From Mycolicibacter heraklionensis (GTDB taxonomy: Bacteria > Actinomycetota > Actinomycetes > Mycobacteriales > Mycobacteriaceae): a stretch of DNA of 64,000 nt. The stretch lies in contig NZ_LDPO01000001.1 in NCBI RefSeq assembly GCF_001021505.1, forward strand, positions 62,001 through 126,000, written 5' to 3'. The stretch's first letter is position 1. The number at the start of each line of letters is the position of its first letter. Under the pieces are notes generated by a model. The model was not told where the DNA came from and ran no database searches. It saw nothing but the letters and a program-made list of their open reading frames with translations. Below, piece after piece: positions 9,100 to 18,672 of the stretch. Made by a program: the position numbers and the translations under genes.

Positions 9100-9672
9100 G
9101 TGTCGGCTAAGCCCAGATTCGCCCACGTCGTCTTTCAGACCAGCCAACCCGAACAGATGCGGGACTGGTACTGCGCGGTGCTCGACGGCCACGTGGTGTA
9201 CGAGGACCACCAGTTGTGCTTTGTCACCTACGACGACGAACACCACCGGGTGGCGCTGCTCAAAGCGCCGCAACCCTTGCAGGCGAAAAGCGCGACAGCC
9301 GCCTACGCCCATCACGTCGCCTACACATTCGAGCACCTCGACGACCTGCTGGACCGGTATTCCGCCTTGCGCGACAACGGCATTTCCCCTGCGGTGTCCA
9401 TCGCGCACGGGGTGACGACGTCGTTGTACTACCGCGATCCCGACCGCAACTTCGTGGAGTTGCAGATCGACAACCTCGACCCGCAAGCGGCTACCGACTA
9501 CATGATGCACAGCCCCGAGTACGCCGACGATTCCTACGGCCCGGCGTTCGATCCGGAAGCGATGCTGGTCGCCCGCCGCGCCGGAGCCGGCGTCGAAGAA
9601 CTCACCAGCCGGGCTTGGGCTCTGCAAGCCGGCTTGCCCCACCCCAAGCCGATCCTCACCGGCGCCGAGTAA
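9100..9672 (+). CDS. One-domain VOC-family extradiol dioxygenase-like protein
   Basis: 190-residue vicinal-oxygen-chelate protein. The metal triad is visible: His in KPRFAHVVFQT (about residue 8), His in AYAHHVAYTF (about 69) and Glu in DRNFVELQID (about 123), as in type I extradiol dioxygenases. The family uses Fe(II) or Mn(II) to cleave catechols next to the hydroxyls. It is half the size of two-domain enzymes such as BphC. I chose the GTG at 9100 because AGGAGG ends 10 bases upstream; the open frame continues further upstream without an RBS. First gene of an operon running to 18659; its substrate is unknown. Confidence 0.82.
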   Translation: MSAKPRFAHVVFQTSQPEQMRDWYCAVLDGHVVYEDHQLCFVTYDDEHHRVALLKAPQPLQAKSATAAYAHHVAYTFEHLDDLLDRYSALRDNGISPAVSIAHGVTTSLYYRDPDRNFVELQIDNLDPQAATDYMMHSPEYADDSYGPAFDPEAMLVARRAGAGVEELTSRAWALQAGLPHPKPILTGAE

Positions 9673-9691
9673 CGCACGGAAAGTCACCATC

Positions 9692-10240
9692 ATGTCCAGC
9701 ACACAGCACAGCACCGTCGGGGTCGAACGCCAACGCGCACTCGAACTGATGGCCGGGGTCTGCACACCGGTGACCATCGTGACCACCAGCGACGATCAGG
9801 GACCGCACGGGGCCACCGTCAGCTCTTTCGCCGGGCTGTCGCTCGAGCCTCCGCTGGTCACCGTGGCCTTCGAACGTCGATCGTCGCTGCTGCAGCGGAT
9901 CCTGGGCACCGGCCGTTTCGGGGTCAACCTGCTCGGGCACGGTCAGGACGAGCTGGCGATGCTGTTCGCCCGCCGGGACGCCGATCGCTTCGCCGGCACG
10001 CCGTGGCATTACGACGCCGGCCTGCCGCGCATCGACGGAAGTGCCGGCTGGGCCGCATGCGACCTGTACGACACCATGCCGGGCGGCGACCATCTGCTGC
10101 TGGTCGGCCTGGTAACCCGAACCCAGCATGCTCAGCTGCCGCCCCTGATCTATGCCCACCGCACCTTCGGCACGCACTCGCGTCACGCCGAGCGGCCCCG
10201 CCGCCCCATCGTCGACCAGATCACTGCGTGCTCGAACTGA
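9692..10240 (+). CDS. Flavin reductase (FMN-binding split barrel), monooxygenase partner
   Basis: 182-residue NAD(P)H:flavin reductase of the HpaC/NtaB/HsaB type. It shows the family segments TPVTIVTTSDDQGPHGATVS, FAGLSLEPPLVTVAF and GRFGVNLLGHGQDELAMLFA, with GDHLLLVGLV near the C-terminus. Such reductases deliver reduced flavin to a separate hydroxylase, and the acyl-CoA-dehydrogenase-fold monooxygenase encoded 31 bases downstream is the obvious partner. It follows the VOC gene by 19 bases. Confidence 0.87.
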   Translation: MSSTQHSTVGVERQRALELMAGVCTPVTIVTTSDDQGPHGATVSSFAGLSLEPPLVTVAFERRSSLLQRILGTGRFGVNLLGHGQDELAMLFARRDADRFAGTPWHYDAGLPRIDGSAGWAACDLYDTMPGGDHLLLVGLVTRTQHAQLPPLIYAHRTFGTHSRHAERPRRPIVDQITACSN

Positions 10241-10271
10241 GCACGGCAATCCCGAGAGGAAACAACCGCCA

Positions 10272-11471
10272 ATGACAACCGTCGACGCAGCCGTCACCAT
10301 CCCCACCACCGCCGAGTTGGTCTCGCGGATCCAGGAACTTCAGCCCCTGATCGCCAAGAACGCCGCGCAGGGTGAAGCCGAGCGCCGCGTGGTCGAGGAG
10401 TCCATCACCGCACTCACCGACGCCGGAGCCTTCAAGATCGCCCAGCCGCGCCGCTACGGAGGCTACGAGACCTCGATGCGCACCATGCTCGACGTGTCCT
10501 CGGCGGTCGCCGAGGCCGACGGCGGAACGTCCTGGGTGGTCACCCTGTGCAATGTCTGCGCGTGGATGACCGGGCTGTTCCCCGAGCAGGCCCAGAACGA
10601 CGTATGGGCCGAGACTCCCGAGGCGAAAGTGTCCGGCGTGCTTGCACCGACCGCGGAGGCGGTCAAGGTGGACGGCGGCTTCCGGGTGACCGGCCGGTGG
10701 TTCTACAACTCCGGCTCCTGGCACGCCGACTGGGCGGTGCTCGGGATCCCGATCACCGACGAGGCCGGTGAGACCGTCGACCAGGGTCTGGCGCTGGTCC
10801 CCTACACCGATCTCCAGCTGGAGGACACCTGGTTCGTCGCCGGCATGAAATCGAGTGGCTCCAACTGTCTGGTCGCCACCGACGTGTTCGTGCCCGAGCA
10901 CCGAATCGTCTCTGTGCCCAAGACGATCGCCGGCGACCACGCCACCGAGCATTCGGAGGAAGCGCTCTACCGGTCGGCGTTCGTCCCGCTGCTGTCGCTG
11001 GTGCTGGCCGGCCCCCAGCTCGGCATGGGCCGAAAGGCGCTGGAAATCGTTCGGGAGAAGGCGCCCGGAAAGCCGGTCTCCTACACCTTCTACACCTCCC
11101 AATCCGACTCGGTGGCGTTCCAGTTGCAGCTTGCGAAGGCCGCGATGATGATCGACACCGCGCATCTGCACGCCTACCGTGCCGCCGAGGCCATCGATGC
11201 CGCCGCCGCAGCCGGCGTCTTCCCCGATGAGCTCGCCCGCGCCCGCGTTCGCGCCGACACCGGTTGGGTCCTCGACAACGTCACCAAGGCGATCGATATC
11301 CTGCTCAGCGCGCACGGCGCGGGCAGCTTCGCGGACGTCAATCCACTGCAACGTATTTGGCGAGACTCCAACGTTGCTGCGCGCCACGCGGTGGTCACCC
11401 CGGCCATCGGATACGAGATCTACGGCAAGGCACTGCTCGGCCGCGACGATCAGATCACCCCGCTGATCTGA
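10272..11471 (+). CDS. Flavin-dependent monooxygenase, acyl-CoA dehydrogenase fold (HsaA/HpaB-like)
   Basis: 399-residue group D flavoprotein monooxygenase, oxygenase half of a two-component system that hydroxylates phenols using reduced flavin from the preceding reductase. Acyl-CoA dehydrogenase domains are visible: N-terminal helical region (ITALTDAGAFKIAQPRRYGG), middle beta domain (VTGRWFYNSGSWHADWAV) and C-terminal helices (GPQLGMGRKALEIV, then ILLSAHGAGSF). The SGSWHADW segment matches HsaA-type hydroxylases rather than true dehydrogenases. Start ATG 10272 follows GAGAGGAAA. Its stop overlaps the next ATG (TGATG). Product is presumably a catechol for the VOC enzymes (inference). Confidence 0.87.
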   Translation: MTTVDAAVTIPTTAELVSRIQELQPLIAKNAAQGEAERRVVEESITALTDAGAFKIAQPRRYGGYETSMRTMLDVSSAVAEADGGTSWVVTLCNVCAWMTGLFPEQAQNDVWAETPEAKVSGVLAPTAEAVKVDGGFRVTGRWFYNSGSWHADWAVLGIPITDEAGETVDQGLALVPYTDLQLEDTWFVAGMKSSGSNCLVATDVFVPEHRIVSVPKTIAGDHATEHSEEALYRSAFVPLLSLVLAGPQLGMGRKALEIVREKAPGKPVSYTFYTSQSDSVAFQLQLAKAAMMIDTAHLHAYRAAEAIDAAAAAGVFPDELARARVRADTGWVLDNVTKAIDILLSAHGAGSFADVNPLQRIWRDSNVAARHAVVTPAIGYEIYGKALLGRDDQITPLI

Positions 11472-12544
11472 TGAAGACCGCGCTGAGAAATGTTCGGGTG
11501 TTCGACGGCTCTGCGCTGACCGAGCCGGTGACCGTCGTGATCGACGACGCGGTGATCGGCAGCGACGCCGCCGGGGCTGAGATCGTCGACGGTGCCGGCG
11601 GTGTGCTGCTCCCGGGTCTCATCGACGCCCACATTCACCTGCATGACATCGAGACACTGCAGCGCATGTGCGCTTACGGGGTGACCACCGCACTCGACAT
11701 GGCGACCTGGCCGTCGGCGAGGGTCGACGGCCTGCGACATCAGCACGGGTGCACCGACATCCGCAGCGCCGGGACGCCGGCCACAACGTCGGGCAGCACG
11801 CACAGCCACATTCCCGGTTTTCCGGCCGCCGGCTTCGTCGACACCCCGGATGCGGCAGCGCAGTTCGTCGCCGAGCGAATCGATGCCGGTTCGGATTACA
11901 TCAAGATCATCGCCGACAGTCCGGGACCGGACCAGTCCACGATGGACGCACTGGTCATCGCCGCTCACGACCGAGGCAAGCAGACCATCGTGCACGCCAC
12001 CGCCACCCCCACCTTCGCGATGGCGGTGACCGCCGGCGCCGACATGATCACCCACGTTCCCCTCGACCACCCGCTCGATGCATCGATCATCGGTCGGATG
12101 GCCGCGGCCGGCACACTGGCGATCCCGACCTTGACCATGATGGAGGGGATCGCCGCGAAGATCGGAGCGGTGGCCGGGCTCGACTACGCGGCGGCACGCT
12201 CGAGCGTCACCGCCATGTATGAGGCCGGCATTCCGATCCTCGCCGGTACCGATGCCAATGCCACTCCGGGCGTACCGTTTTCACCGCGGCACGGTGAGAG
12301 TCTGCACCACGAACTCGAACTTCTGGTCGACTCCGGCCTGTCCACGACTGATGCCCTGCGCGCCGCGACCTCGTTGCCGGCCCGATGTTTCGGGCTCAGT
12401 GACCGTGGCGTGGTGGCGCCGGGCTACCGCGCGGACCTCATCCTGCTCGACGGCGATCCACTGGCCGACATTCGTGCCACCCGCAACATCCGGCGAGTCT
12501 GGTGTGCGGGAATGCAGACGACCCCCGACGGGCGTTTGACGTGA
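11471..12544 (+). CDS. Metal-dependent amidohydrolase (amidohydrolase_1 family)
   Basis: 357-residue TIM-barrel metallohydrolase. It has the HxH motif in GLIDAHIHLHD after the GVLLPG strand, a Lys in SDYIKIIADSP, a His in TIVHATATP and TDMITHVP-like strand (ADMITHVPLD), the metal Asp in ILAGTDANATP, and the C-terminal beta-sandwich segment GVVAPGYRADLILLDGDPL. Family members hydrolyse C-N bonds of amides, ureas or cyclic imides. In this operon it may open a ring or remove a side chain (inference). Translation is probably coupled: TGATG with the gene before and GTGA with the gene after. Confidence 0.82.
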   Translation: MKTALRNVRVFDGSALTEPVTVVIDDAVIGSDAAGAEIVDGAGGVLLPGLIDAHIHLHDIETLQRMCAYGVTTALDMATWPSARVDGLRHQHGCTDIRSAGTPATTSGSTHSHIPGFPAAGFVDTPDAAAQFVAERIDAGSDYIKIIADSPGPDQSTMDALVIAAHDRGKQTIVHATATPTFAMAVTAGADMITHVPLDHPLDASIIGRMAAAGTLAIPTLTMMEGIAAKIGAVAGLDYAAARSSVTAMYEAGIPILAGTDANATPGVPFSPRHGESLHHELELLVDSGLSTTDALRAATSLPARCFGLSDRGVVAPGYRADLILLDGDPLADIRATRNIRRVWCAGMQTTPDGRLT

Positions 12545-13515
12545 CCAACACCCGCATCGACGTGCACACCCACTACCTGGGCGGCTCGGTTCAGCGCTTG
12601 TTCAACTCGGGATTCACGCTGCGCGGTGGATACAAGATGTCGGTCCAGTGGTCTCCTTCGGCAGCCATCGAGTTCATGGAACGTCATCACATCGCCACCC
12701 AACTCCTCTCGGTGCCATGGGCATTCACCAGCAGACCCGACGACCCCGAGTTCGCGACCAGGTTCTGCCGACAGGTGAACGAAGAATATGCCGCACTGAT
12801 CGCCGATTACCCCGGCCGATTCGGTGCGTTCGCCGCCATTCCAGCCGATGACCCGGAGCACGCGCTGTCGGAGGTCGCGTACGCGCTCGACGTGCTGGGC
12901 CTCGACGGCGTTCTGTTGTCCAGCAACGCCGCCGGCCACTATCTCGGCGGAGATTTCTACGCGCCGATCCTGGCCGAGCTGGCACGCCGGCAAGTACCCG
13001 CCTTCGTGCATCCCGCGGACTGTCCCCACATCGCCGACCTCGGGTTCGGCCGTCCCAGCTCGATCATCGAATTCCCCTGCGACACCGCACGCACCGTCAC
13101 CGATGCGATCTACTCCGGTGTCTTCCAGCGGCACCCCGATCTGATACTGATCCTCGCGCACTGCGGCGGGGTGTTGCCCACCCTGGGCTGGCGGATCGCC
13201 GAACACACGCAGATGGGGCGAGGTCCTGCCGACGCCGAGATCGACCCCGCGCATGTGCGCGAAGCGCTGCGAGGCCTCTATTACGAGACCGCGCTGGCCG
13301 GCAGTCGCAACTCCCTGCTGCCGACACTGGAAGTCACCACGGCCGATCATGTGCTATTCGGCACCGACTGGCCCGCCGCACCAGAGCCGACAGTGGCGAC
13401 GAATATCGCCAACCTCACCGGCTTCTCGGGCTGGGCCGACGGGCAGCTGGCACGGGTCGAGGCAACCAACGCTGCCGCGCTGTTCCGCCGATTCGCCTCG
13501 GCGGTCCAGCCATGA
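12541..13515 (+). CDS. Amidohydrolase_2 family protein (ACMSD-like decarboxylase/hydrolase)
   Basis: 324-residue ACMSD-type TIM-barrel enzyme. Metal ligands are visible: DVHTHY at the N-terminus, FVHPAD in the middle (about residue 156), LAHCGG (about 206) and FGTDWPA (about 280). The family decarboxylates or hydrates unsaturated and aromatic acids, such as the ring-cleavage product ACMS or 5-carboxyvanillate. The GTG at 12541 overlaps the previous stop (GTGA). A role on a ring-cleavage intermediate in this operon is likely but unproven. Confidence 0.82.
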   Translation: MTNTRIDVHTHYLGGSVQRLFNSGFTLRGGYKMSVQWSPSAAIEFMERHHIATQLLSVPWAFTSRPDDPEFATRFCRQVNEEYAALIADYPGRFGAFAAIPADDPEHALSEVAYALDVLGLDGVLLSSNAAGHYLGGDFYAPILAELARRQVPAFVHPADCPHIADLGFGRPSSIIEFPCDTARTVTDAIYSGVFQRHPDLILILAHCGGVLPTLGWRIAEHTQMGRGPADAEIDPAHVREALRGLYYETALAGSRNSLLPTLEVTTADHVLFGTDWPAAPEPTVATNIANLTGFSGWADGQLARVEATNAAALFRRFASAVQP

Positions 13516-14279
13516 CGATGGCCACGGTCTTCACCACAGCGGCCGAAGCGGTCGCCGACATCACCTCGGGTTCGTCGCTGGCCGTCGGCGGTTTCGGGCT
13601 GTGCGGCATTCCCGACGAGTTGATCGCCGCGATCGCGGCCGGCGATGCCACCGATCTCGAAGTGTTCTCCAACAACTGCGGCGTCGACGACCACGGCCTG
13701 GGAGTCCTGTTGAGCGCCGGCCGGATTCGCCGCATCACCGCCTCCTACGTCGGCGAGAACAAGGAATTCGCTCGCCAGTACCTCGCCGGCGAGGTCGAGG
13801 TGGAACTGACTCCGCAGGGCACCCTCGCCGAGAGACTGCGCGCCGGCGGCACGGGTGTCCCGGCGTTCTATACGCCGGCCGGCGTCGGCACGATGGTCGC
13901 CGACGGCGGGCTGCCCTGGCGGTACAGCGCCGACGGCTCGGTGGCAGTCGCCTCTCTCGCCAAGGAGGTCCGAGATTTCCGCGGGAAGCCCTATGTGCTC
14001 GAAGAATCCATCACCGCCGACTTCGCCCTGGTGCACGCCCACACCGCCGACACCGACGGCAATCTGGTGTTCAACAAGGCGGCCCGCAATTTCAATCCGC
14101 TGGTGGCGATGGCCGGTCGGATCTGCATCGCACAGGTGGAGCATCTGGTGGAGTCGGGTGCACTCGATCCCGACCACGTGCACCTACCCGGTATCTTCAC
14201 CGCGCGGATCGTGCACACCGGCGCACAGGACAAACGCATCGAAAAACGCACCACCCGAGCCGGGGCGGCGAGCTCATGA
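13512..14279 (+). CDS. 3-oxoacid / 3-oxoadipate CoA-transferase subunit A
   Basis: 255-residue alpha subunit of a class I CoA-transferase. The glycine-rich signature [13 protein letters not shown] lies at residues 25-37, then [12 protein letters not shown] and [28 protein letters not shown], all characteristic of ScoA/PcaI. It pairs with the B subunit that follows with a 4-base overlap. It transfers CoA from succinyl-CoA to a 3-oxo acid so that a thiolase can cleave it, the usual last step of an aromatic pathway. No thiolase lies in this operon; one is at 49363. Confidence 0.92.
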   Translation: MTMATVFTTAAEAVADITSGSSLAVGGFGLCGIPDELIAAIAAGDATDLEVFSNNCGVDDHGLGVLLSAGRIRRITASYVGENKEFARQYLAGEVEVELTPQGTLAERLRAGGTGVPAFYTPAGVGTMVADGGLPWRYSADGSVAVASLAKEVRDFRGKPYVLEESITADFALVHAHTADTDGNLVFNKAARNFNPLVAMAGRICIAQVEHLVESGALDPDHVHLPGIFTARIVHTGAQDKRIEKRTTRAGAASS

Positions 14280-14935
14280 CCAGACCCGCCCAGATCGGCT
14301 ACACCCGCGATCAGATCGCCGCACGCGCCGCACGCGAGTTGCGGTCCGGAGAGTATGTCAACCTCGGCATCGGACTGCCGACTCTGATCCCCGATTACCT
14401 GGATGACGACGTGACCGTCGTATTGCATTCGGAGAACGGGATTTTGGGCACCGGTCGTTACCCGGTCGAAGATCTTGTCGACGCGGATCTGATCAATGCC
14501 GGCAAGGAGACCGTGACCGTCAACCCGGGTGCGGCATTCTTCGACTCCGCGCTGTCGTTCGGGATGATCCGCGGCGGGCACATCGACACCGCAGTGCTGG
14601 GCGCCATGCAGGTCTCCGCTGACGGCGATCTCGCCAATTGGATGGTGCCCGGCGCCATGGTCAAGGGCATGGGCGGCGCCATGGACCTGGTGCACGGCGC
14701 GCGCCGGGTGATCGTCGTGATGGAGCACACCGACCGTGACGGCAACCCCAAACTTGTTGAGCAGTGCACGCTTCCGCTGACCGGCCGAGGTGTGGTGCAC
14801 CGCGTCATCACCAACCTTGCCGTCATCGATGTCACGCCGACCGGATTCGTATTGCGGGAATGCGCACCGGGCGTCACCGAGCAACAGGTACGCACCGCGA
14901 CTGCGGCGCCACTGGCCCACCGAGGAGAAGCATGA
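14276..14935 (+). CDS. 3-oxoacid / 3-oxoadipate CoA-transferase subunit B
   Basis: 219-residue beta subunit. It carries the catalytic Glu in the SENGILG motif (about residue 47), the [14 protein letters not shown] segment, and FMIRGGHID-like ([19 protein letters not shown]) and [19 protein letters not shown] stretches typical of ScoB/PcaJ. It forms an alpha/beta heteromer with the product of the previous gene. Both boundaries are ATGA overlaps, so translation is tightly coupled. Confidence 0.92.
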   Translation: MTRPAQIGYTRDQIAARAARELRSGEYVNLGIGLPTLIPDYLDDDVTVVLHSENGILGTGRYPVEDLVDADLINAGKETVTVNPGAAFFDSALSFGMIRGGHIDTAVLGAMQVSADGDLANWMVPGAMVKGMGGAMDLVHGARRVIVVMEHTDRDGNPKLVEQCTLPLTGRGVVHRVITNLAVIDVTPTGFVLRECAPGVTEQQVRTATAAPLAHRGEA

Positions 14936-15813
14936 ACACCGTGACCGCCCAGGTCGATGCGACCCGCGTCGCCGGGCGCCGCTACCCGGCTGCCCACCCG
15001 GCGGCGGACGCACCGCTGCTGGTGACACTGCACGGCGGCCTGTTCACCGGCCGCTACTTCGAGGTGGCCGGTTCTGCGGCCGGCTCGTTTGTCGACATCG
15101 CCAACCGCAACGGTTTTGACGTCCTGGTCATCGATCGGCCGGGCTACGGCGACAGCGGCCAGCCGGCAGACGATTACGATTACGCCTTCGCCGAACAGGC
15201 CCGCGTCCTCGACGCGGCGCTTGCCGACCTGCTCGCCGGCTGCGACAACCCGCCGGTCGTGCTGGTCGGGCACTCCGTGGGCGGCATGATCGCCTTCGAG
15301 ATCGCCGCACGCGGCCCGGCGTGGAACCTGGTCGGCCTGGCGGCCACGGGGATGGGCGCACGTATCCCGACGGGTGGGGCCGCCGAGCAACTCGGCGCCC
15401 TTCCGCTGTCCGGTGTCGTCGACGTCCCGATCGCCGAGCGGGAAAACCTCTGGTACGGGCCTCCCGGCTCCTACACGACTACCGGTGTGGCCGCTGCCCG
15501 CAGCTCATACGCACCGGCCCCCATGATCGAGCTGACCACCGCGCCGAAGTGGGCGGCGAGCCGTCTCGACGCGGTGGCGCCGGCGATCGCCGTTCCGATC
15601 TACCACGCGCTCGCGGAATTCGATGCGCTCTGGGACGGCTCGACCGAGGCACGGCAGACCTTCCTGGCGAAATTCACCCCGCAGCAACGCGTTCACTCCG
15701 AGATCGTCGACGGGGTGGGGCACTGCATCGACCACCACCTGATCGGCGCGTCCGTCCACTACCGGCAGCTGGCTTTCGCGCACGAATGCGCGTACCAGAA
15801 CAACCACCACTGA
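14932..15813 (+). CDS. Alpha/beta hydrolase
   Basis: 293-residue alpha/beta-hydrolase-fold protein. The oxyanion region [16 protein letters not shown], the strand [15 protein letters not shown], the nucleophile elbow GHSVGG (Ser near residue 110) and a C-terminal GVGHCIDHH containing the catalytic His are visible. In ring-cleavage operons this position is usually occupied by a C-C bond (meta-cleavage product) hydrolase, but the sequence does not distinguish that from an esterase. ATGA overlap with the CoA-transferase B gene; the FAH gene follows after 9 bases. Confidence 0.82.
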   Translation: MNTVTAQVDATRVAGRRYPAAHPAADAPLLVTLHGGLFTGRYFEVAGSAAGSFVDIANRNGFDVLVIDRPGYGDSGQPADDYDYAFAEQARVLDAALADLLAGCDNPPVVLVGHSVGGMIAFEIAARGPAWNLVGLAATGMGARIPTGGAAEQLGALPLSGVVDVPIAERENLWYGPPGSYTTTGVAAARSSYAPAPMIELTTAPKWAASRLDAVAPAIAVPIYHALAEFDALWDGSTEARQTFLAKFTPQQRVHSEIVDGVGHCIDHHLIGASVHYRQLAFAHECAYQNNHH

Positions 15814-15822
15814 AGGAGTTTC

Positions 15823-16701
15823 ATGCGTCTCGCCAACCTCGACAATCGGGCCAGCCTGGTGATCGGCGACACCGGCGCCGAAAAGGCCATCGATATCGCC
15901 ACGGCATCCGACGGGCGTTTCGGCCCCGATCTCGTTTCCGTGTACGACGCCTGGGAGCAGGTCACGGCGTGGGCGGCCGGCCTGGACTCCGGCGCGCTGA
16001 CCGGTGCGGTGCCGGTGGATCGCCGGCGCCTGGGCCCGCCGTCGCCCGCTCCGCGACAGGTGCTGGCGGCCGGACTCAATTACCGCTCGCACGCCGCGGA
16101 GTCCGGTTTCGAGCTGCCCACCGAAATGCCGCCGGTGTTCACCAAGTACGTCTCCAGCTTCACCGGCCCCGACTCCGAGGTCGTCATCCCGGCCGGCGGC
16201 AATGTGGACTGGGAGGTCGAACTGGTGGCCGTCGTCGGTCGCGAAGCCCGCCGGATCGACGCCGACCAGGGTCTGTCGTATGTCGCTGGATTCACTGTGG
16301 GGCAAGATATCTCGGAGCGGATATCCCAGCTCCGCGGCCCGGCGGCACAGTTCGGCCTCGGGAAGTCCTTCCCCGGTTTCGCGCCGCAGGGGCCGTGGCT
16401 GGTGACACTCGACGAGTTCAGCAATCCCGACGATCTGGAGCTGGGCTGCACCATCGACGGGGAAGAGGTCCAAAAGGCCCGCACCGGCGACCTGATCTTC
16501 AGTGTCGGAACCCTGATCGCCATGCTGTCGCAGAACCTGACTCTGTATCCCGGCGACGTCGTCTTCACCGGGACACCGGCCGGCGTCGGGTTCGGCCTCG
16601 AACCACCGCGGTACCTGCGCGCCGGCGAGCGCCTCGACAGCTGGATCGAAGGCATCGGCGAGTTGCACCAGACTTTCATCGCCGACACCCGCAGCCATTA
16701 G
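15823..16701 (+). CDS. Fumarylacetoacetate hydrolase family protein
   Basis: 292-residue FAH-fold enzyme. Signature stretches are AAGLNYRSHAAESG, DWEVELVAVVG (metal Glu residues), YVAGFTVGQDIS (metal Asp) and the C-terminal GDVVFTGTPAGVGFG. The family includes fumarylpyruvate hydrolases, 2-hydroxypentadienoate hydratases/decarboxylases and 2-oxo acid isomerases of meta-cleavage pathways. AAGGAG lies just before the ATG. Here it most likely processes a 2-hydroxydienoate or acylpyruvate produced upstream in the pathway (inference). Confidence 0.88.
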   Translation: MRLANLDNRASLVIGDTGAEKAIDIATASDGRFGPDLVSVYDAWEQVTAWAAGLDSGALTGAVPVDRRRLGPPSPAPRQVLAAGLNYRSHAAESGFELPTEMPPVFTKYVSSFTGPDSEVVIPAGGNVDWEVELVAVVGREARRIDADQGLSYVAGFTVGQDISERISQLRGPAAQFGLGKSFPGFAPQGPWLVTLDEFSNPDDLELGCTIDGEEVQKARTGDLIFSVGTLIAMLSQNLTLYPGDVVFTGTPAGVGFGLEPPRYLRAGERLDSWIEGIGELHQTFIADTRSH

Positions 16702-16715
16702 CGGGTTGGGCAATC

Positions 16716-17639
16716 GTGGCTCTGCACCGATTGAGTTCGGTCGCCATCGGCGTTCCCAATGTCGACGAAACAGCTTCCTACTACGCCGAATTCGGGCTGT
16801 TGCGGCACAGCGACGGCTGGTTCAGCACCCGCGACGGCGGCCGGCAGCTGCAGGTGCTGCCGGCGCCCACCCGTCGGCTGATCGAGATGCGGGTCGGTGC
16901 CGATGACGGCGACGATATCGACCGCGTCGCGGCCGGTCTGGACCATCTCGGTGTCACCGCAACCCGCGACGACCACAGCGTGACCGCGGTCGACAACGCG
17001 ACCGGGGTACGGGCGACTGTCGAGGTCACCGCCCGGCTGAACCAACCCGCCGCCGCTACAACGTCGTACAACGGCCCGGGCCGTGTCGTACGGCAGGATG
17101 CTCGCGCCCCCGGCGTGCTGCGCACCGGTCCGGTGCGCCCCCGCAAGCTCGGCCACGCCGTGATCGGCACCACCGATCTCGCGGTCACCCAGTCGTTCTT
17201 CGTCGACGGGCTCGGCTTCAAAGTCAGCGACGTGATCAAGGGCGCCGGAGCGTTCCTGCGTTGCTCGACCGACCACCACAACGTGCTGGTGCTCAAGGCG
17301 CCGGTGGCGTTTCTGCACCACACCTCCTGGCAGGTCGACGACGTCGACGATGTCGGACGCGGCGCGACCGCGATGCTCGAGAATCATCCGGAGCGACACG
17401 TCTGGGGGTTGGGCCGCCACCACGCCGGGTCGAATTTCTTCTGGTACCTCAAAGACCCTGCCGGCAATTTCAGTGAGTACTACGCGGACATGGACTGCAT
17501 CGTCGATGATCAGCTGTGGACGCCGGAGACGCTCGAGGGCGCCCGGGGGCTGTTCAACTGGGGTCCACCGCCGCCGCCGTCCTTTTTGGCCCCGGACGAC
17601 CTCGCTGCGCTGATGACCGGCGCCCACAGCGGTGGCTGA
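16716..17639 (+). CDS. Two-domain extradiol dioxygenase (VOC family)
   Basis: 307-residue protein with two VOC modules, the size of BphC/HsaC-type catechol dioxygenases. The C-terminal module keeps the active-site set: His in RKLGHAVIGT (about 145), His in FLHHTSW (about 199), Glu in GNFSEYYADMD (about 251), plus a His-His in WGLGRHHAGSNFFWY. The N-terminal module (RLSSVAIGVPNVDETASYY) lacks the triad, as usual. Expected reaction: Fe(II)-dependent meta cleavage of a catechol. The GTG start 14 bases after the FAH stop has no strong RBS. It is the second dioxygenase of the operon. Confidence 0.88.
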   Translation: MALHRLSSVAIGVPNVDETASYYAEFGLLRHSDGWFSTRDGGRQLQVLPAPTRRLIEMRVGADDGDDIDRVAAGLDHLGVTATRDDHSVTAVDNATGVRATVEVTARLNQPAAATTSYNGPGRVVRQDARAPGVLRTGPVRPRKLGHAVIGTTDLAVTQSFFVDGLGFKVSDVIKGAGAFLRCSTDHHNVLVLKAPVAFLHHTSWQVDDVDDVGRGATAMLENHPERHVWGLGRHHAGSNFFWYLKDPAGNFSEYYADMDCIVDDQLWTPETLEGARGLFNWGPPPPPSFLAPDDLAALMTGAHSGG

Positions 17640-17660
17640 TCAGGGCAGGAGGGAATCCCG

Positions 17661-18659
17661 TTGCGCATCGTCACCGTCGAGGAGCATTTTCATCACCCCC
17701 AAGCCGTCGCACGTGTACTGGAGATAGCCGGGCCAGGGCCCATCGTTCCCGACGACGGGTTCGGTAGTTTCCTGCGGGATTTCATGCCTGACCGGGACTC
17801 GGCGGAGCGGCTGGCCGGCAACCGGCTGACCCACATGGACCGCGTCGGTATTGACGTGCAGGTTGTCTCGCACGGCGCAAACAGTCCCGGCAATCTCGAC
17901 CATCCTGAGGCCGTCGAGCTGTGCAGAATGGTCAACGATTCGCTCGCCCAGCAGATATCGGAGCATCCCGACCGCTTTCGGGGGTTCGCGACCCTCCCGC
18001 TGCACAACCCGGCTGCCGCCGCCGACGAACTGAAGCGCTGCGTCAACGAACTGGGCTTCGTCGGTGCACTCATCTCCGGAACGTGCGGCGGGCGGTTCCT
18101 CGACGACGAGCGATATGACCTCGTCCTCGCCGCAGCCGAGACCGTTGACCTGCCCATCTACGTCCACCCGGGAGTGCCGGAGGACCCGGTATCGCACGCC
18201 TATTACGCCGGCGCCTGGCCGGCTGCGCTGCATTTCCTGTTCTCCGGCCCGGCATTCGGCTGGCACGCCGAGGCGGGCGTCCACATCCTGCGGTTGATCC
18301 TGTCCGGGGCGCTGGATCGCCACCCCGGTCTGAAGCTGCTGAGCGGTCACTGGGGCGAATTCGTCGCCGGCTGGCTCGACCGCCTTGACGAGGCGGTCGC
18401 CTGGGGCGGCGCCCACCTGGAACGCCCGGTGAGCACCTACTACCGCGAACAGGTGTGGGCCACACCGTCGGGGATGTACAACCAGAACCAGCTGAACTTC
18501 ATCGTCGCCGAGATCGGCGCCGAACGGATCATCTACTCCGAGGACTTCCCCTACATCGTCCGCGACAATGTCACGGAATTCCTTGAGCAGGCCCGCCTCA
18601 CCGATGCGCAGCGGCACGCGATCGCACACGGCAATGCCGAGGCTGTGATGGGGGTCTAG
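17661..18659 (+). CDS. Amidohydrolase_2 family, gamma-resorcylate decarboxylase-like
   Basis: 332-residue member of the 2,6-dihydroxybenzoate (gamma-resorcylate) decarboxylase group. It starts with VTVEEHF, where Glu and His are metal ligands in this group, and continues with IYVHPG (about residue 168), LSGHWGE (about 231) and YSEDFPY with the ligand Asp near 292. Such Zn/Mn enzymes non-oxidatively decarboxylate hydroxybenzoates. Start is TTG at 17661, supported by GGCAGGAGGG just upstream. Last gene of the operon; it meets the convergent mce operon 13 bases downstream. A paralogue lies at 32619. Confidence 0.85.
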   Translation: MRIVTVEEHFHHPQAVARVLEIAGPGPIVPDDGFGSFLRDFMPDRDSAERLAGNRLTHMDRVGIDVQVVSHGANSPGNLDHPEAVELCRMVNDSLAQQISEHPDRFRGFATLPLHNPAAAADELKRCVNELGFVGALISGTCGGRFLDDERYDLVLAAAETVDLPIYVHPGVPEDPVSHAYYAGAWPAALHFLFSGPAFGWHAEAGVHILRLILSGALDRHPGLKLLSGHWGEFVAGWLDRLDEAVAWGGAHLERPVSTYYREQVWATPSGMYNQNQLNFIVAEIGAERIIYSEDFPYIVRDNVTEFLEQARLTDAQRHAIAHGNAEAVMGV

Positions 18660-18672
18660 TCCCTGCGAAGGC

